DNA of 64,000 nucleotides, from assembly GCA_050955045.1 (NCBI GenBank), contig JBPBQV010000012.1, positions 1 through 64,000 on the forward strand. Reading direction: 5' to 3'. The notes beneath the pieces were generated by a model that made no database searches, was not told the origin of the DNA, and saw only the letters and a list, made by a program, of their open reading frames with translations. Both the position numbers and the translations under genes were made by a program. Below, in pieces: positions 34,850-43,707 of this stretch. The stretch is from Mucilaginibacter_A sp050955045 (lineage in GTDB: Bacteria > Bacteroidota > Bacteroidia > Sphingobacteriales > Sphingobacteriaceae). Within the stretch, counting starts at the first letter, position 1, and the number at the start of each line of letters is the position of its first letter.

Positions 34850-37570
34850 ATGCAACCCACCAAACTGATACTGTTTTTATCCATACTTTTTTCTACAGCC
34901 TGCTCGTCTGTTTTTGCCCAGCAGGATACCGTAAGTTTAAATACCATCCTCACCAAAACCGTAAAATTTGCCGAAAGTCACCCGGTAGAAAAAGTTTATC
35001 TCCATTTTGATAAACCTTATTATGCCGTGGGCGATACCATTTTTTTTAAAGCTTATTTAACAGCCGTTTTGCACGAGCCATCAGCGTTAAGCAAAATTGT
35101 CTATGTAGATGTTTATACCAACCGGGATTCGCTGGTAGAAACTTTAAAATTACCAGTAGTAAACAGTGTGGCTTCGGGCGATATTACGTTGCAGCCGCTG
35201 GTTTATAAACAGGGAAATTACCATATCCGTGCTTATACCAATTATATGCGTAATGATGACCCGGATTATTTTTTTAATAAAAATATTGCTATTGGAGATT
35301 TGGTTGAAAATACCGTTTTAACAAAAGTTTCTTTTTCTGGAGCCACAAAAGATAATCCGGCTAAAGTAAATGCCGGTATTTATTACCAGGACGCGAATGG
35401 AGTGCCTTACACCAATAAAAAAGTAACCTGGCGTGTAGAAGTTGATTACGAAGTAGTGGCAAAAGGGAAAGGCACGACGGATGGAAAAGGCTTTTTACCC
35501 ATTAATATAACCAGTAAACCAGGTACGCAACTGGGCGCAGGAACTTTATACACGATAATTGCAAATGATAAAAAACCAGTAACCAACACATTTTCTTTAC
35601 GTACGGCAACTGCTGCGCCTGATGTGCAGTTTTTTCCGGAAGGTGGTGATCTGATTGTTGGTGTTCGTGCAAAAATTGCGGTAAAAGCAGTAGCAGCAAA
35701 CGGTTTAGGTACTTCGGCAAAAGGAACGATAACCGATAACGACGGCAAAACAGTTTCAGAATTTACAGCTGAACATTTGGGCATGGGCGTTTTTGCGCTA
35801 TTGCCGGAAGCTGGAAAAACTTATCGTGCTAATCTGGTTTTTACTGATGGCTCTAAAAGTACCGTAAATTTGCCACGCGTTTCTCCTGAAGGTATTGGGA
35901 TGGCTTTAAGTAATACTGATGCAACCAATGTTCTGCTCCGCATTTCTACCAATGATGCTTTCCTGAAAAAAAATCAGAACAAAAGCTTTTACATTATTGC
36001 CCGAAGTGGTGGCATTGTATGTTATGCTGCCCAAACTTCTTTGCAGGCACTAATTTACAGTGCTTCTATTCCAAAAACCAAGTTCCCAACTGGCATTGTA
36101 CAGCTTACTTTGTTTTCTGCAAATGGCCGACCGGTTTGCGAGCGGATTATTTTTATCCAGCACAATGATCAGTTAGGCATCAATTTAAGTTCAGCAAAAA
36201 CAGCATATGTTTCCAGAGAAAAAGTAAAGATCAATGTAGCAGCAAAAAACAAAACGCTGCCAACAGAAGCCAATTTATCGGTTGCGGTAATTGATGAAAG
36301 TAAAATTCCGTTTGATGAAAATGCAGAAACAACTATTTTAACTCATTTGCTGCTTACTTCGGATTTGAAAGGCTACATTGAAAAACCAAACTATTATTTT
36401 AAAAACCCCAACGAGCAAACTGCTGCTAACCTGGATATTTTAATGCTGACACAAGGCTACCGCCGCTTCTCCTATCCGATGATTATGGCTGGAACAGCAC
36501 CCGAAATTACGTTTTTCCCGGAAACCGGAATCGATATTTCCGGTACTTTAAGAGATCTCTCCGGCTTACCGCTCGCACGCGGCGTGATTAAATTGCAAGT
36601 TCCGGATCGTAATTTTACTTCACAAGCTGTTACTAATTCGTCTGGTGTTTTCACTTTTCCAAAAGTGCTGGTGCTGGATTCTTCTAAAGTGATACTGAGT
36701 GCTAAAGGCAATTCCAACAGCAGAAACATGATGATTATGCTGAATGGAACAGCAGCACAAGCAGTAAATAAAAATCCGCAATGGCCTGATGAACTGTTGA
36801 ATATTGATAGCACAATGAATACTTATCTGCAAAATGGCAAAAAACAATATTTTAACGGCCGTACTTTAAAAGAAGTAACCATTAAAGGTGTGGTTAATGT
36901 GAAAAAGCCAAGTCACGTTGATTATCCGGCGTTAACCGGATTAAGTATGATTCCAGATCAAATTATAACTGGCGACAGGCTGATGGATTGTGCACAGTTT
37001 TTAACATGTATGCAGGGAAGCCTTTTCGGGCTGACTTATGTAGAAAATAATTTATACGTGCGCCGTGATTATCAGGCTGGAAATAAAACACCGGTTCAGG
37101 CTTTTGTAGGCGGAATGCCGGTTGATGTTTCTTATCTGAACAGCTTGCAAGCCGCCGAAATAGAATCAATAGAAGTGTTTTTGAAAGATGATTTAAGTGG
37201 AATAAACCGCACTTACGGTACAAATGGTGTGCTGGTAGTGAACATGAAAAAAATAGAACATAAAAAGGTAACGCTAAAAGATATTCAGGATTTACTGCCG
37301 CAGCCCAGCGTGGTTACTTTCGTGCCAAAAGGTTATACCAATAGTCGCGTTTTTTATTCGCCCAAGTATGAAGTAACAAAAAGCACCATGCAGGGTCTGG
37401 ATTACCGGTCAACCATTTACTGGAATCCACGTGTTTTAACAGATGATAAAGGCAACGCTTCTTTTGAGTTTTATAATGCGGATGGCAAAGGAACTTACCG
37501 CGTAATTGCTGAAGGAATTGACAAAGATGGCAACATCGGACGTATGAATTACCGATATAAAGTACAATAG
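34850..37570 (+). CDS. Secreted MG2 / TonB-plug domain protein
   Basis: A 906-aa exported protein: signal peptide MQPTKLILFLSILFSTACSS to VFAQ, then an alpha-2-macroglobulin MG2-like domain (VEKVYLHFDKPYYAVGDTIFFKAYL). Further beta domains include a carboxypeptidase-regulatory-like one (SGTLRDLSGLPLARGVIKL), and a TonB plug-like region lies near the C-terminus (QAAEIESIEVFLKDDLSG, YGTNGVLVVNMKK). This architecture is common in Bacteroidota. There is no beta-barrel, so it is not a full transporter. Role unknown, perhaps envelope protein interaction. The ATG at 34850 is chosen, since the frame upstream starts with TTG. The signal-peptide codons contain a TACTGTTTTTAT copy. Confidence 0.8.
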   Translation: MQPTKLILFLSILFSTACSSVFAQQDTVSLNTILTKTVKFAESHPVEKVYLHFDKPYYAVGDTIFFKAYLTAVLHEPSALSKIVYVDVYTNRDSLVETLKLPVVNSVASGDITLQPLVYKQGNYHIRAYTNYMRNDDPDYFFNKNIAIGDLVENTVLTKVSFSGATKDNPAKVNAGIYYQDANGVPYTNKKVTWRVEVDYEVVAKGKGTTDGKGFLPINITSKPGTQLGAGTLYTIIANDKKPVTNTFSLRTATAAPDVQFFPEGGDLIVGVRAKIAVKAVAANGLGTSAKGTITDNDGKTVSEFTAEHLGMGVFALLPEAGKTYRANLVFTDGSKSTVNLPRVSPEGIGMALSNTDATNVLLRISTNDAFLKKNQNKSFYIIARSGGIVCYAAQTSLQALIYSASIPKTKFPTGIVQLTLFSANGRPVCERIIFIQHNDQLGINLSSAKTAYVSREKVKINVAAKNKTLPTEANLSVAVIDESKIPFDENAETTILTHLLLTSDLKGYIEKPNYYFKNPNEQTAANLDILMLTQGYRRFSYPMIMAGTAPEITFFPETGIDISGTLRDLSGLPLARGVIKLQVPDRNFTSQAVTNSSGVFTFPKVLVLDSSKVILSAKGNSNSRNMMIMLNGTAAQAVNKNPQWPDELLNIDSTMNTYLQNGKKQYFNGRTLKEVTIKGVVNVKKPSHVDYPALTGLSMIPDQIITGDRLMDCAQFLTCMQGSLFGLTYVENNLYVRRDYQAGNKTPVQAFVGGMPVDVSYLNSLQAAEIESIEVFLKDDLSGINRTYGTNGVLVVNMKKIEHKKVTLKDIQDLLPQPSVVTFVPKGYTNSRVFYSPKYEVTKSTMQGLDYRSTIYWNPRVLTDDKGNASFEFYNADGKGTYRVIAEGIDKDGNIGRMNYRYKVQ

Positions 37571-37643
37571 AAATTAATTTTGAATAGAATAAATGTGGCT
37601 AAACTTTCCTGTCTGCTTGTGGTTAAATTAGAAATAAAATTTT

Positions 37644-37985
37644 ATGAAACATTCAGAAGAAGACAATAAAGAAGCTTATAATAAATTTCAAGATCTAGTT
37701 AACATGTCGGCATCAGAAATTAAAGGCTGGTTAGAAAAAGACGAATCAAAAGAAGTTGGTCAGGATAGCGGCGATGGCGAATCTATCGGAAGAAAATCCG
37801 CAAAACATATTATCGCTATCCTGAAAAGTAAAAAAGATGATTTGAGCGAAGATGATTATCACCACATTCATAAAGTGATTTCTTACATCAGTCGGCATAG
37901 TGCACAACGCCCAGATGGCGATGTTAGTGATACAAACTGGTTGTATTCTTTAAAAAACTGGGGACACGATCCTTTAAAAAAATAA
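37644..37985 (+). CDS. DUF3140 family protein
   Basis: A 113-aa acidic soluble protein with the DUF3140 pattern: FQDLVNMSASEIKGWLEKDESKEVG, SIGRKSAKHIIAILKSKK, and YISRHSAQRPDGD to NWLYSLKNWGHDP. Homologues are short, standalone, of unknown function, and occur in many bacteria. Encoded alone between the MG2 protein gene and a convergent ligase-like gene. Confidence 0.85.
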   Translation: MKHSEEDNKEAYNKFQDLVNMSASEIKGWLEKDESKEVGQDSGDGESIGRKSAKHIIAILKSKKDDLSEDDYHHIHKVISYISRHSAQRPDGDVSDTNWLYSLKNWGHDPLKK

Positions 37986-38001
37986 TAGTGAATGGTTTGT
38001 T

Positions 38002-38520
38002 TCATGCTTCTTTTATCGGCATAAAATCAATCGTTTCCAACAAATTCCAAGGTCCATTCAGGTATTCCCAAATCGATAATCCCAAACCCTGAACTTCAAA
38101 AGGCTCAAAGTTCAGACTCAGATTTTGCTGTAAATTTACAGCAGTTTGTCGGTCTACTTTATTCTGAATGGTGATATGTGGCCAAAGTGCTTGCTTATCT
38201 TGCGGCGTAAGCCATTGCTGCCATTGTTGTTGCATAGTTTTATGCATTTTCTTCAAAGCATCACATTCCAACTTAAAAGCTACGCCTGCACCAATGCTAA
38301 CTACTTGCGTAACTTGCAGCAACATCGGTTTTTGTTGAGCACGTACTGCTTTTATCGACTCAAAAACCTGCGTTTCATTTCCCGGTAAATGATGAAATAA
38401 TGTTAAATGCGCATCTAAATAGTTGCGTTCTGCCGGAAAATACTTTTTCCGTAAATCGGTAAAATATGCAGCTGCTTCTTCATTTATTTTTAAGGTGAGA
38501 ATAACCGGATTTTCGCTCAT
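38002..38520 (-). CDS. 2'-5' RNA ligase family (2H phosphoesterase) protein
   Basis: A 172-aa 2H phosphoesterase-like protein with the two His motifs HLTL (His38) and HITI (His115). Members ligate or cleave 2'-5' RNA links or cyclic phosphates. The substrate is unknown. The last codons (FMPIKEA-stop) are the dispersed motif itself: the gene's stop codon lies at the edge of ATGCTTCTTTTAT (38004). Confidence 0.85.
   Translation of the reverse strand: MSENPVILTLKINEEAAAYFTDLRKKYFPAERNYLDAHLTLFHHLPGNETQVFESIKAVRAQQKPMLLQVTQVVSIGAGVAFKLECDALKKMHKTMQQQWQQWLTPQDKQALWPHITIQNKVDRQTAVNLQQNLSLNFEPFEVQGLGLSIWEYLNGPWNLLETIDFMPIKEA
38004..38016 (+). repeat. Interspersed motif copy forming the end of the 2H gene
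   Basis: CATGCTTCTTTTAT followed by CGGC and ATAAAATC. It encodes the last residues IKEA on the minus strand and includes the stop codon. Confidence 0.8.
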
Positions 38521-38555
38521 TTAGTTTCAGTTTTTAAACAAGAACCGGAAACTTT

Positions 38556-38589
38556 AGATACTGTTTTTATGCCACTAAAAACAGTATCT
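38556..38589. repeat. Palindrome of the TACTGTTTTTAY family
   Basis: Arms AGATACTGTTTTTA and its exact reverse complement, with a 6-nt loop, between two minus-strand genes (GNAT upstream, 2H ligase downstream). Followed by CTGTTAAT as at 4782. Confidence 0.9.
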
Positions 38590-38620
38590 GTTAATAGTAA
38601 AATCAGTAGAAAACAATTTC

Positions 38621-39223
38621 TTATAACAGCTTTTCTTTTAATGCTGCTTTTGCGGTAGCAAACCATTCATCTTTTAAAATACTCAAAATTACACTATCGC
38701 GGCGGCCGCCATCAAATTTTGGTAAATGATTTCGTAAAATTCCTTCTACCGTGCAACCAAGACTTTGCATAGCGGCGATGCTTCTTTTATTGGCATAATC
38801 TGCACGAAATTCTATACGTTCTAATTCCATTTTTTCGAAAGCAAATTCTAACAATAAAAACTTGCAATGCTTGTTCAAACCTGTTCCCTGAAAATCTTTT
38901 CCGTACCAAGTATAACCCAATTGCAAAGTTTGATTGCTGAGTTGTATATCGTAAAAACGCGTGCTGCCTGCATATTTTTGCTGTCGTTTATCAAACACCA
39001 AAAACGGATATTCCTTTTTTTCTTCCCGTGCAGTCAAAGCCAAATTCAGGTAATTTTTCCATCCTTCCGCTCCTGCTGCCGTTATCAAAGAATATTTCCA
39101 GATTTCCGGCTCATTCAAAGCAAAAGGAAGCAGCAAATCGTAATCGTCTTTCGTTAGCGGACGAAGTTGAACAAACTCATCTTCTAAAATATAGTTCGAA
39201 GCAAAATCAAAAGTTGGAAGCAT
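38621..39223 (-). CDS. GNAT family N-acetyltransferase (RimJ/RimL-like)
   Basis: A 200-aa acetyltransferase with VQLRPLTKDDYDLLLPFAL at the N-terminus, the acetyl-CoA site TWYGKDFQGTGLNKHCKFLLL, and RIEFRADYANKRSIAAMQSLGCTVEGILRNH. It resembles ribosomal-protein/amino-acid N-acetyltransferases, but the target is unknown. The start overlaps the end of the DUF998 gene by 17 nt. Contains a dispersed-motif copy in frame at 38781 (YANKRSIA). Confidence 0.88.
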   Translation of the reverse strand: MLPTFDFASNYILEDEFVQLRPLTKDDYDLLLPFALNEPEIWKYSLITAAGAEGWKNYLNLALTAREEKKEYPFLVFDKRQQKYAGSTRFYDIQLSNQTLQLGYTWYGKDFQGTGLNKHCKFLLLEFAFEKMELERIEFRADYANKRSIAAMQSLGCTVEGILRNHLPKFDGGRRDSVILSILKDEWFATAKAALKEKLL

Positions 39224-39935
39224 GTTTAGATTCTATATCTAAGTTTTTAAATATATAACGATAACGGCTTACAAGTATTAACCCAATTATTACAAACCAA
39301 ACAGGTTCTGGCCAGATAGAAATACGTTCCCAAGTGCCTACATATAATCCTAAAAATGGCACATGTTTGATACTGATAACTGAAGTTATTATAAAAGCAA
39401 CAGCCGAAACAACACCTAAAATGATGGATAGGTTACTAAACATTTTAAACTTTTGTTTTACAATTAACCCAGCAAGGATGAAACCAACGCTGCATCCAAA
39501 CACTTGCATTAAAGCTCCTATACCGTGCATGGCAATAATGGTATCTTCCGGAAAATTACCAACAAGTATGACACCAATACCAGCAACAATAAATGAAATA
39601 ACCGTAGGCCTGACTAATTTTGTTGGATTGTTTCTACCAATTAAAATTGCACCCAAAGCTATAAACAGGCCAAAAACCATAAAAGATGCATTCATTAAGG
39701 CATGGTTGGGCGAGTTTATAAAGTTTCCGGAATCAGGGGGAAATTCTCCTGAATGTACGGCTCCTAGATCGCTAATAAAATTTTTGCTCAGTGAAAATGG
39801 TGTAGCCCAACTACTTTGAACAATAAATTGGACAATTAAAAACTGTATTGTTAAAATCCACAAAATACATCCCACAACAATTCTGGAACTTGGGTTAGTT
39901 GTTGTTTGGTTGGTGTTATCTTCTTCATTCATCAT
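39207..39935 (-). CDS. DUF998 family membrane protein
   Basis: A 242-aa protein with six predicted membrane helices. It carries the DUF998 pattern FISDLGAVHSGEF near the first loop, a conserved VGNFPEDTIIAMHGIGAL, and a terminal helix. Function unknown. Co-directional with and overlapping the GNAT gene, so probably one transcript. Confidence 0.8.
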   Translation of the reverse strand: MMNEEDNTNQTTTNPSSRIVVGCILWILTIQFLIVQFIVQSSWATPFSLSKNFISDLGAVHSGEFPPDSGNFINSPNHALMNASFMVFGLFIALGAILIGRNNPTKLVRPTVISFIVAGIGVILVGNFPEDTIIAMHGIGALMQVFGCSVGFILAGLIVKQKFKMFSNLSIILGVVSAVAFIITSVISIKHVPFLGLYVGTWERISIWPEPVWFVIIGLILVSRYRYIFKNLDIESKHASNF

Positions 39936-40050
39936 AACTATATTATATTAATTTACAAGATAATCTATTGAATTTTTTAAATTTAAACAAGCATTTAATA
40001 TTTATATAAAAGTTACCATTTGAACAACTATTCAAATGATTAAGTAATTA

Positions 40051-40063
40051 TACTTCTTTTATT
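40051..40063 (+). repeat. Interspersed motif copy after the methyltransferase gene
   Basis: TATACTTCTTTTAT followed by TACCTAAAACTC, overlapping the region of the stop codon of the minus-strand methyltransferase gene (40066). Confidence 0.75.
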
Positions 40064-40065
40064 AC

Positions 40066-40851
40066 CTAAAACTCAGTATCCAAGTTTGGATAACCAATTA
40101 AATAAGTTACATGCAAACCTAATTTATTTTTAACACGTCCAGCTTTCCAAGTATAGTTTTGATTGGATATGGATTCTGCTAATTGTAACAATTCTTTTGG
40201 TCGGTACAATCTTACTAGTGAAACACAACCGTCCCAAACAGTACAAAACGGGATCACTGGAATGAGATAAGTAAACAAAATCCGGGAAATTTTAAACGGA
40301 CGAATAAACGGTGTCAAGAAAAAGAAAAACAGCGGTTGGAAAATAATTGCACCTAAAAACATTAACGGATTTTTGTCGCCGCCATCAAACAAACAGATTC
40401 CTTTTTGCTGACGAACGGCCGCTTTTAAGATACTTTGCAATTGTGCCGGTTTAAAATGATGAGCCGCCGAAAATAAAGTTCGCACACCTTTTAACTGATC
40501 CGGAACCAGATTGGCATCAACCGGATCAGCATAAAAATTTATTAAACCATTTGTTTTTTGATGAATGTATTGCCAGGCAGCAGGATTTGGAAATTTATCT
40601 GTCAAAGTAATTTGAATACTTTGCATTGTTTGTCTGCTTATATTCTGATGAATTTGTTCGATTGCGCCGCCTCCGCCAGAACCAAGATCAATAACATTGT
40701 TTTCGTTGGTTTTCTCCAACACTTCAATAAGTAAAGGAGTTATAGGTTGATAAACGTTCAGCAATCGGATAAAATACCTTAGAAAATCAGTCATTCCCGA
40801 ACGGATAACATTAGGAAACCAGCTTAAATCTTCAAACTCAAATAATCGCAT
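40066..40851 (-). CDS. Class I SAM-dependent methyltransferase-like protein
   Basis: A 261-aa protein. The glycine-rich motif I NVIDLGSGGGGAIEQIH is at about residues 51-67, followed by acidic DKFPNP and a hydrophobic stretch (MFLGAIIFQPLFFFFLTPFIRP) that could lie on a membrane. The substrate is unknown. Encoded alone between GH5 and DUF998. Confidence 0.75.
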   Translation of the reverse strand: MRLFEFEDLSWFPNVIRSGMTDFLRYFIRLLNVYQPITPLLIEVLEKTNENNVIDLGSGGGGAIEQIHQNISRQTMQSIQITLTDKFPNPAAWQYIHQKTNGLINFYADPVDANLVPDQLKGVRTLFSAAHHFKPAQLQSILKAAVRQQKGICLFDGGDKNPLMFLGAIIFQPLFFFFLTPFIRPFKISRILFTYLIPVIPFCTVWDGCVSLVRLYRPKELLQLAESISNQNYTWKAGRVKNKLGLHVTYLIGYPNLDTEF

Positions 40852-40879
40852 AACGAGTTTTAGATTTTAAATTGCACGT

Positions 40880-40915
40880 TGCCAGAAAGCAGATACCTGA
40901 TTGCTGAAACCTCAT
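40880..40915 (+). repeat. Short repeat related to 15568
   Basis: Contains GCAGATACCTGATTGCTGAAACC, which shares the GATACCTGA and GCTGA words with the repeat before purM. It lies between the GH5 and methyltransferase genes. Confidence 0.4.
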
Positions 40916-40918
40916 CTC

Positions 40919-41881
40919 CTACTTCTGATCTCCGTTATATTTCCTCAAAAATGCACGACTTTTAATACCTGATTCTTTTAAATCACTTTCTTTCCAGCCG
41001 CCGTTTGGGTTAGCAGTGGTTTTTAAAACCGAACAAGTTTCATCTTTATCAGAAACAGACCACGTAACCCAACTGATTTTATGGCTCTCCGCCCAATCTA
41101 TCCAGGCTTGCCATTCCGGCATGTTCAGTGGTCCATCGCCCGAAGCTTCCATTCCTGCGGATTCTGAAATGAAAATGGGCAGACCTTTTTTCAAAGCGTA
41201 ATCGCAACGATCGCGTAGATATTGCTTGTGCGTGGCGGCATAAAAATGACATGTATACATCACATTGCTCACATTCGTCAACGGATCATCCGCAGCAGTA
41301 TGTACATCCTGATCCCAATGCGGCGTTCCAATTAAAATCAGATTGTCTGGGTCGATGGCACGAATCGTTGAAACCATTTCCTGAGAATAAGCTTTTACTT
41401 CCGGCCATTTTTCTTCGTCAGGCTCATTAAAAATTTCATAAATCACGTTTGGTGTTTTGCCATATTTTTTTGCCATTTCGGTAAAAAAAGTTTTAGCTTC
41501 TTTTAAGCGGATATTATGACTGTGGAAATCAATTATCACATAAATTCCTTCTTTAATTGCTGCATCAACCACTTTTTCTACAATCGCTTTAGAACCTGCC
41601 GGATCTTGTATATAACCTTTGTCCGGATCAACGCCCATTGCCGCACGCAAAACGGTGCAATCCCAATCCTGATACAGCCATTTTACAGTTCCGGCAGTAT
41701 AAAATTGCGGCCAGAAATTGTGCCAACCAAAACTCATTCCACGTAAAACAACTGGTTGGCCGTATTCATCCTGCAATTGTGTGCCCACAACCTGCAACTT
41801 GCCGTGCTGTTTTACTACTTGCGCTTTGGTGAGCAAACTTGTAAACGCAAGCATTGCCGTAACTAAAATTATCTTTTTCAT
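40919..41881 (-). CDS. Secreted GH5 family glycosidase (endoglucanase-like)
   Basis: A 320-aa exported enzyme: signal peptide MKKIILVTAMLAFTSLLTKA, then a GH5_2-like barrel with LRGMSFGWHNFW, acid/base Glu153 in VIYEIFNEPDEE, and nucleophile Glu240 in PIFISESAG. It cleaves beta-1,4-glucan-type chains in related enzymes. The gene stands alone. A CTTCTTTTA copy is at 41497 in frame. Confidence 0.9.
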   Translation of the reverse strand: MKKIILVTAMLAFTSLLTKAQVVKQHGKLQVVGTQLQDEYGQPVVLRGMSFGWHNFWPQFYTAGTVKWLYQDWDCTVLRAAMGVDPDKGYIQDPAGSKAIVEKVVDAAIKEGIYVIIDFHSHNIRLKEAKTFFTEMAKKYGKTPNVIYEIFNEPDEEKWPEVKAYSQEMVSTIRAIDPDNLILIGTPHWDQDVHTAADDPLTNVSNVMYTCHFYAATHKQYLRDRCDYALKKGLPIFISESAGMEASGDGPLNMPEWQAWIDWAESHKISWVTWSVSDKDETCSVLKTTANPNGGWKESDLKESGIKSRAFLRKYNGDQK

Positions 41882-41955
41882 TAATTGAATTTAGTAGTTT
41901 GTTTTTTTAAAGTATCACCTCATTTCAGCATATTATAAATCATTTATGCTGAAGA

Positions 41956-42720
41956 TTACTCTTGAATAATAGCCAGTTTAATTTGTTCTGCCAGCCATTC
42001 CGGAGCTTCTATCGGAATCAAATGGCCAACTCCTTTTGTAGTAACTAATTTTGCGTCTGGCAGATGCGGTATCGTCTCATTCAGGATACTTTCAAAACTG
42101 ATTGACGGATCGTCTTCCGAAGCTAAAACCGTAATTGGTAAAAACAAACGTGATGAATCTTCGATAATTGAGTGATTTCTGCCTGATATCAGCCACCATC
42201 TCCAGGTTTTGTTGTCGCTTTCCAGATTGTTTTTGATAATCAACGCGCGTTGTGCTTCACTTAAAGGCAATATCGTACTTTTCTCAACTGCAATTTCTGC
42301 CTGTTTCTGGTCCGGGTGGTTAAGCCTTTTTTGCAGTTCTTCATCAGAAATCTGTTCTGCTGTTGGCGGAGACGGCGCTACCAGAATTAATTGTTTTACA
42401 GCAAAGTTGGGATCGTTAGCGGTTACATCAACGGCAAGTTTGCCACTCATTGAATGTCCGATCAATACGTACGATTCAACATTCATCGATTCTAATTTTT
42501 TCCTGATAAAAGAAGCATAAGCAGCAATAGAAGGTTCTGGCAAAGCAGGTTCTCCGGCAAAACCAGGCAAATTAAGCGCAATACAATTATAATCTTTTTG
42601 CAAATGTGCAATTACCCATTGCCAGCTCTGTGCTGATCCGCCAAAATAATGTAGAAAAACCAAGGTTTCTTTTAAATCATTTTCTTGATCTGATGAACTG
42701 ACGTTTGTTGTAGTAGTCAT
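41956..42720 (-). CDS. Alpha/beta hydrolase
   Basis: A 254-aa alpha/beta hydrolase with the oxyanion motif LHYFGGSAQSW, the nucleophile elbow IGHSMSG, an acid in VLASEDDPS, and a catalytic His in KGVGHLIPIEAPEWLAEQI. No signal peptide. The substrate is unknown. A dispersed-motif copy in frame at 42507. Confidence 0.85.
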   Translation of the reverse strand: MTTTTNVSSSDQENDLKETLVFLHYFGGSAQSWQWVIAHLQKDYNCIALNLPGFAGEPALPEPSIAAYASFIRKKLESMNVESYVLIGHSMSGKLAVDVTANDPNFAVKQLILVAPSPPTAEQISDEELQKRLNHPDQKQAEIAVEKSTILPLSEAQRALIIKNNLESDNKTWRWWLISGRNHSIIEDSSRLFLPITVLASEDDPSISFESILNETIPHLPDAKLVTTKGVGHLIPIEAPEWLAEQIKLAIIQE

Positions 42721-42776
42721 TATGAAGTTTGTTAAAACTTCAACTTCAACAGAAGCATTTAAAAATTGTGTTGCTG

Positions 42777-43502
42777 CTATTTTGTTCGCTTTTGTAAAAC
42801 TGCAATTCGTTCTTCAAACTGCACTTTTAATTCGGCTATTAATTCCGCAATATCTTTTCTGTCCAGCCATAATTCATAAATGGCCGAAGTTTTAATTCCG
42901 GCTAAAAGCTGTTGCAATTTCAATTTTTTATCTTGTAAAAACAGCAGTATCGCCTGTAAATCATGAACGTTTTCAGGCTGATCGGGAATGTAAGTTAAAG
43001 CATTTCCGCTGATGATATGTTCGTGCAAACGGTTCAGTTCTTCCAGATCACCGCTTTTGTAAACTTCATTTAATTTGATGGTGATGGCCGTTGCGCGTTC
43101 ATTTAAATCTTCATCCGCATCCACCAGTTTATCCGGATGAATTTGCACGATTGCTTCGCGATACAAACGTTTCAGTTCCTGCTTTTCCTCCGCAGAAACC
43201 AAATTTGGTGTGCTAAAAGAAGCATGATTTGTTTTTAAACCAACTGGTTCATGGTAATTTTTGCCACGCTTTTTTTGCTCTAGCCGCTTTAATTTTTTCG
43301 CTTGTTTTTGATTTTTATACTGATTGGTTAATTCCTGAATGCGCTGAATTTGAGTTGATAAAGCATACTGAATTTCAGACTGAAAAATGTTGATAGTTGC
43401 TTCCAAACCAAGTAGTTCCGATTCCAGCAAAGCAATTTCTTTTTCCAGCAACAGGATTTTATTTTGATCAAAAGAAGAGTTTTTATCGGGTAAAAGAAGC
43501 AT
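42777..43502 (-). CDS. Coiled-coil protein with a degenerate J-like domain
   Basis: A 241-aa protein. An N-terminal coiled coil (about residues 15-90) and basic linker are followed by KQELKRLYREAIVQIHPDKLVDADED, containing the HPD tripeptide of J domains. This resembles short DnaJ-like co-chaperones of DnaK, but no Gly/Phe or zinc region is present. The ATG at 43502 is chosen over a TTG at 43520. The first codons MLLLPDK are the dispersed motif (43491). Confidence 0.75.
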   Translation of the reverse strand: MLLLPDKNSSFDQNKILLLEKEIALLESELLGLEATINIFQSEIQYALSTQIQRIQELTNQYKNQKQAKKLKRLEQKKRGKNYHEPVGLKTNHASFSTPNLVSAEEKQELKRLYREAIVQIHPDKLVDADEDLNERATAITIKLNEVYKSGDLEELNRLHEHIISGNALTYIPDQPENVHDLQAILLFLQDKKLKLQQLLAGIKTSAIYELWLDRKDIAELIAELKVQFEERIAVLQKRTK

Positions 43503-43503
43503 G
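43491..43503 (-). repeat. Interspersed motif copy containing a start codon
   Basis: Minus-strand CATGCTTCTTTTAC followed by CCGATAAAA. The ATG is the start of the J-like protein, and the motif encodes its first four residues (MLLL). Confidence 0.8.
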
Positions 43504-43598
43504 TTGTTAGAAGCTACCAAATCTGCCTTAAATTAATTTTTTTTGGTTGAAAAGGTTTTAATAAAAATACCTTGCAGAATTTAAAGATTAAATTTTAT

Positions 43599-43627
43599 GT
43601 ACTGCTTTTACCAGACTAAAAACAGCA
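43599..43627. repeat. Imperfect palindrome related to the TACTGTTTTTAY family
   Basis: TACTGCTTTTACC and CTAAAAACAGCAA are imperfect inverse arms, again between two minus-strand genes (OYE and the J-like gene). Confidence 0.6.
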
Positions 43628-43707
43628 AAACCTTAAAGTAATTAAACCTTAAGGTTTTGCTGATCAAAAACTGATGCACGAATTATAGTTTCAATTCATT
43701 TTTCAAC

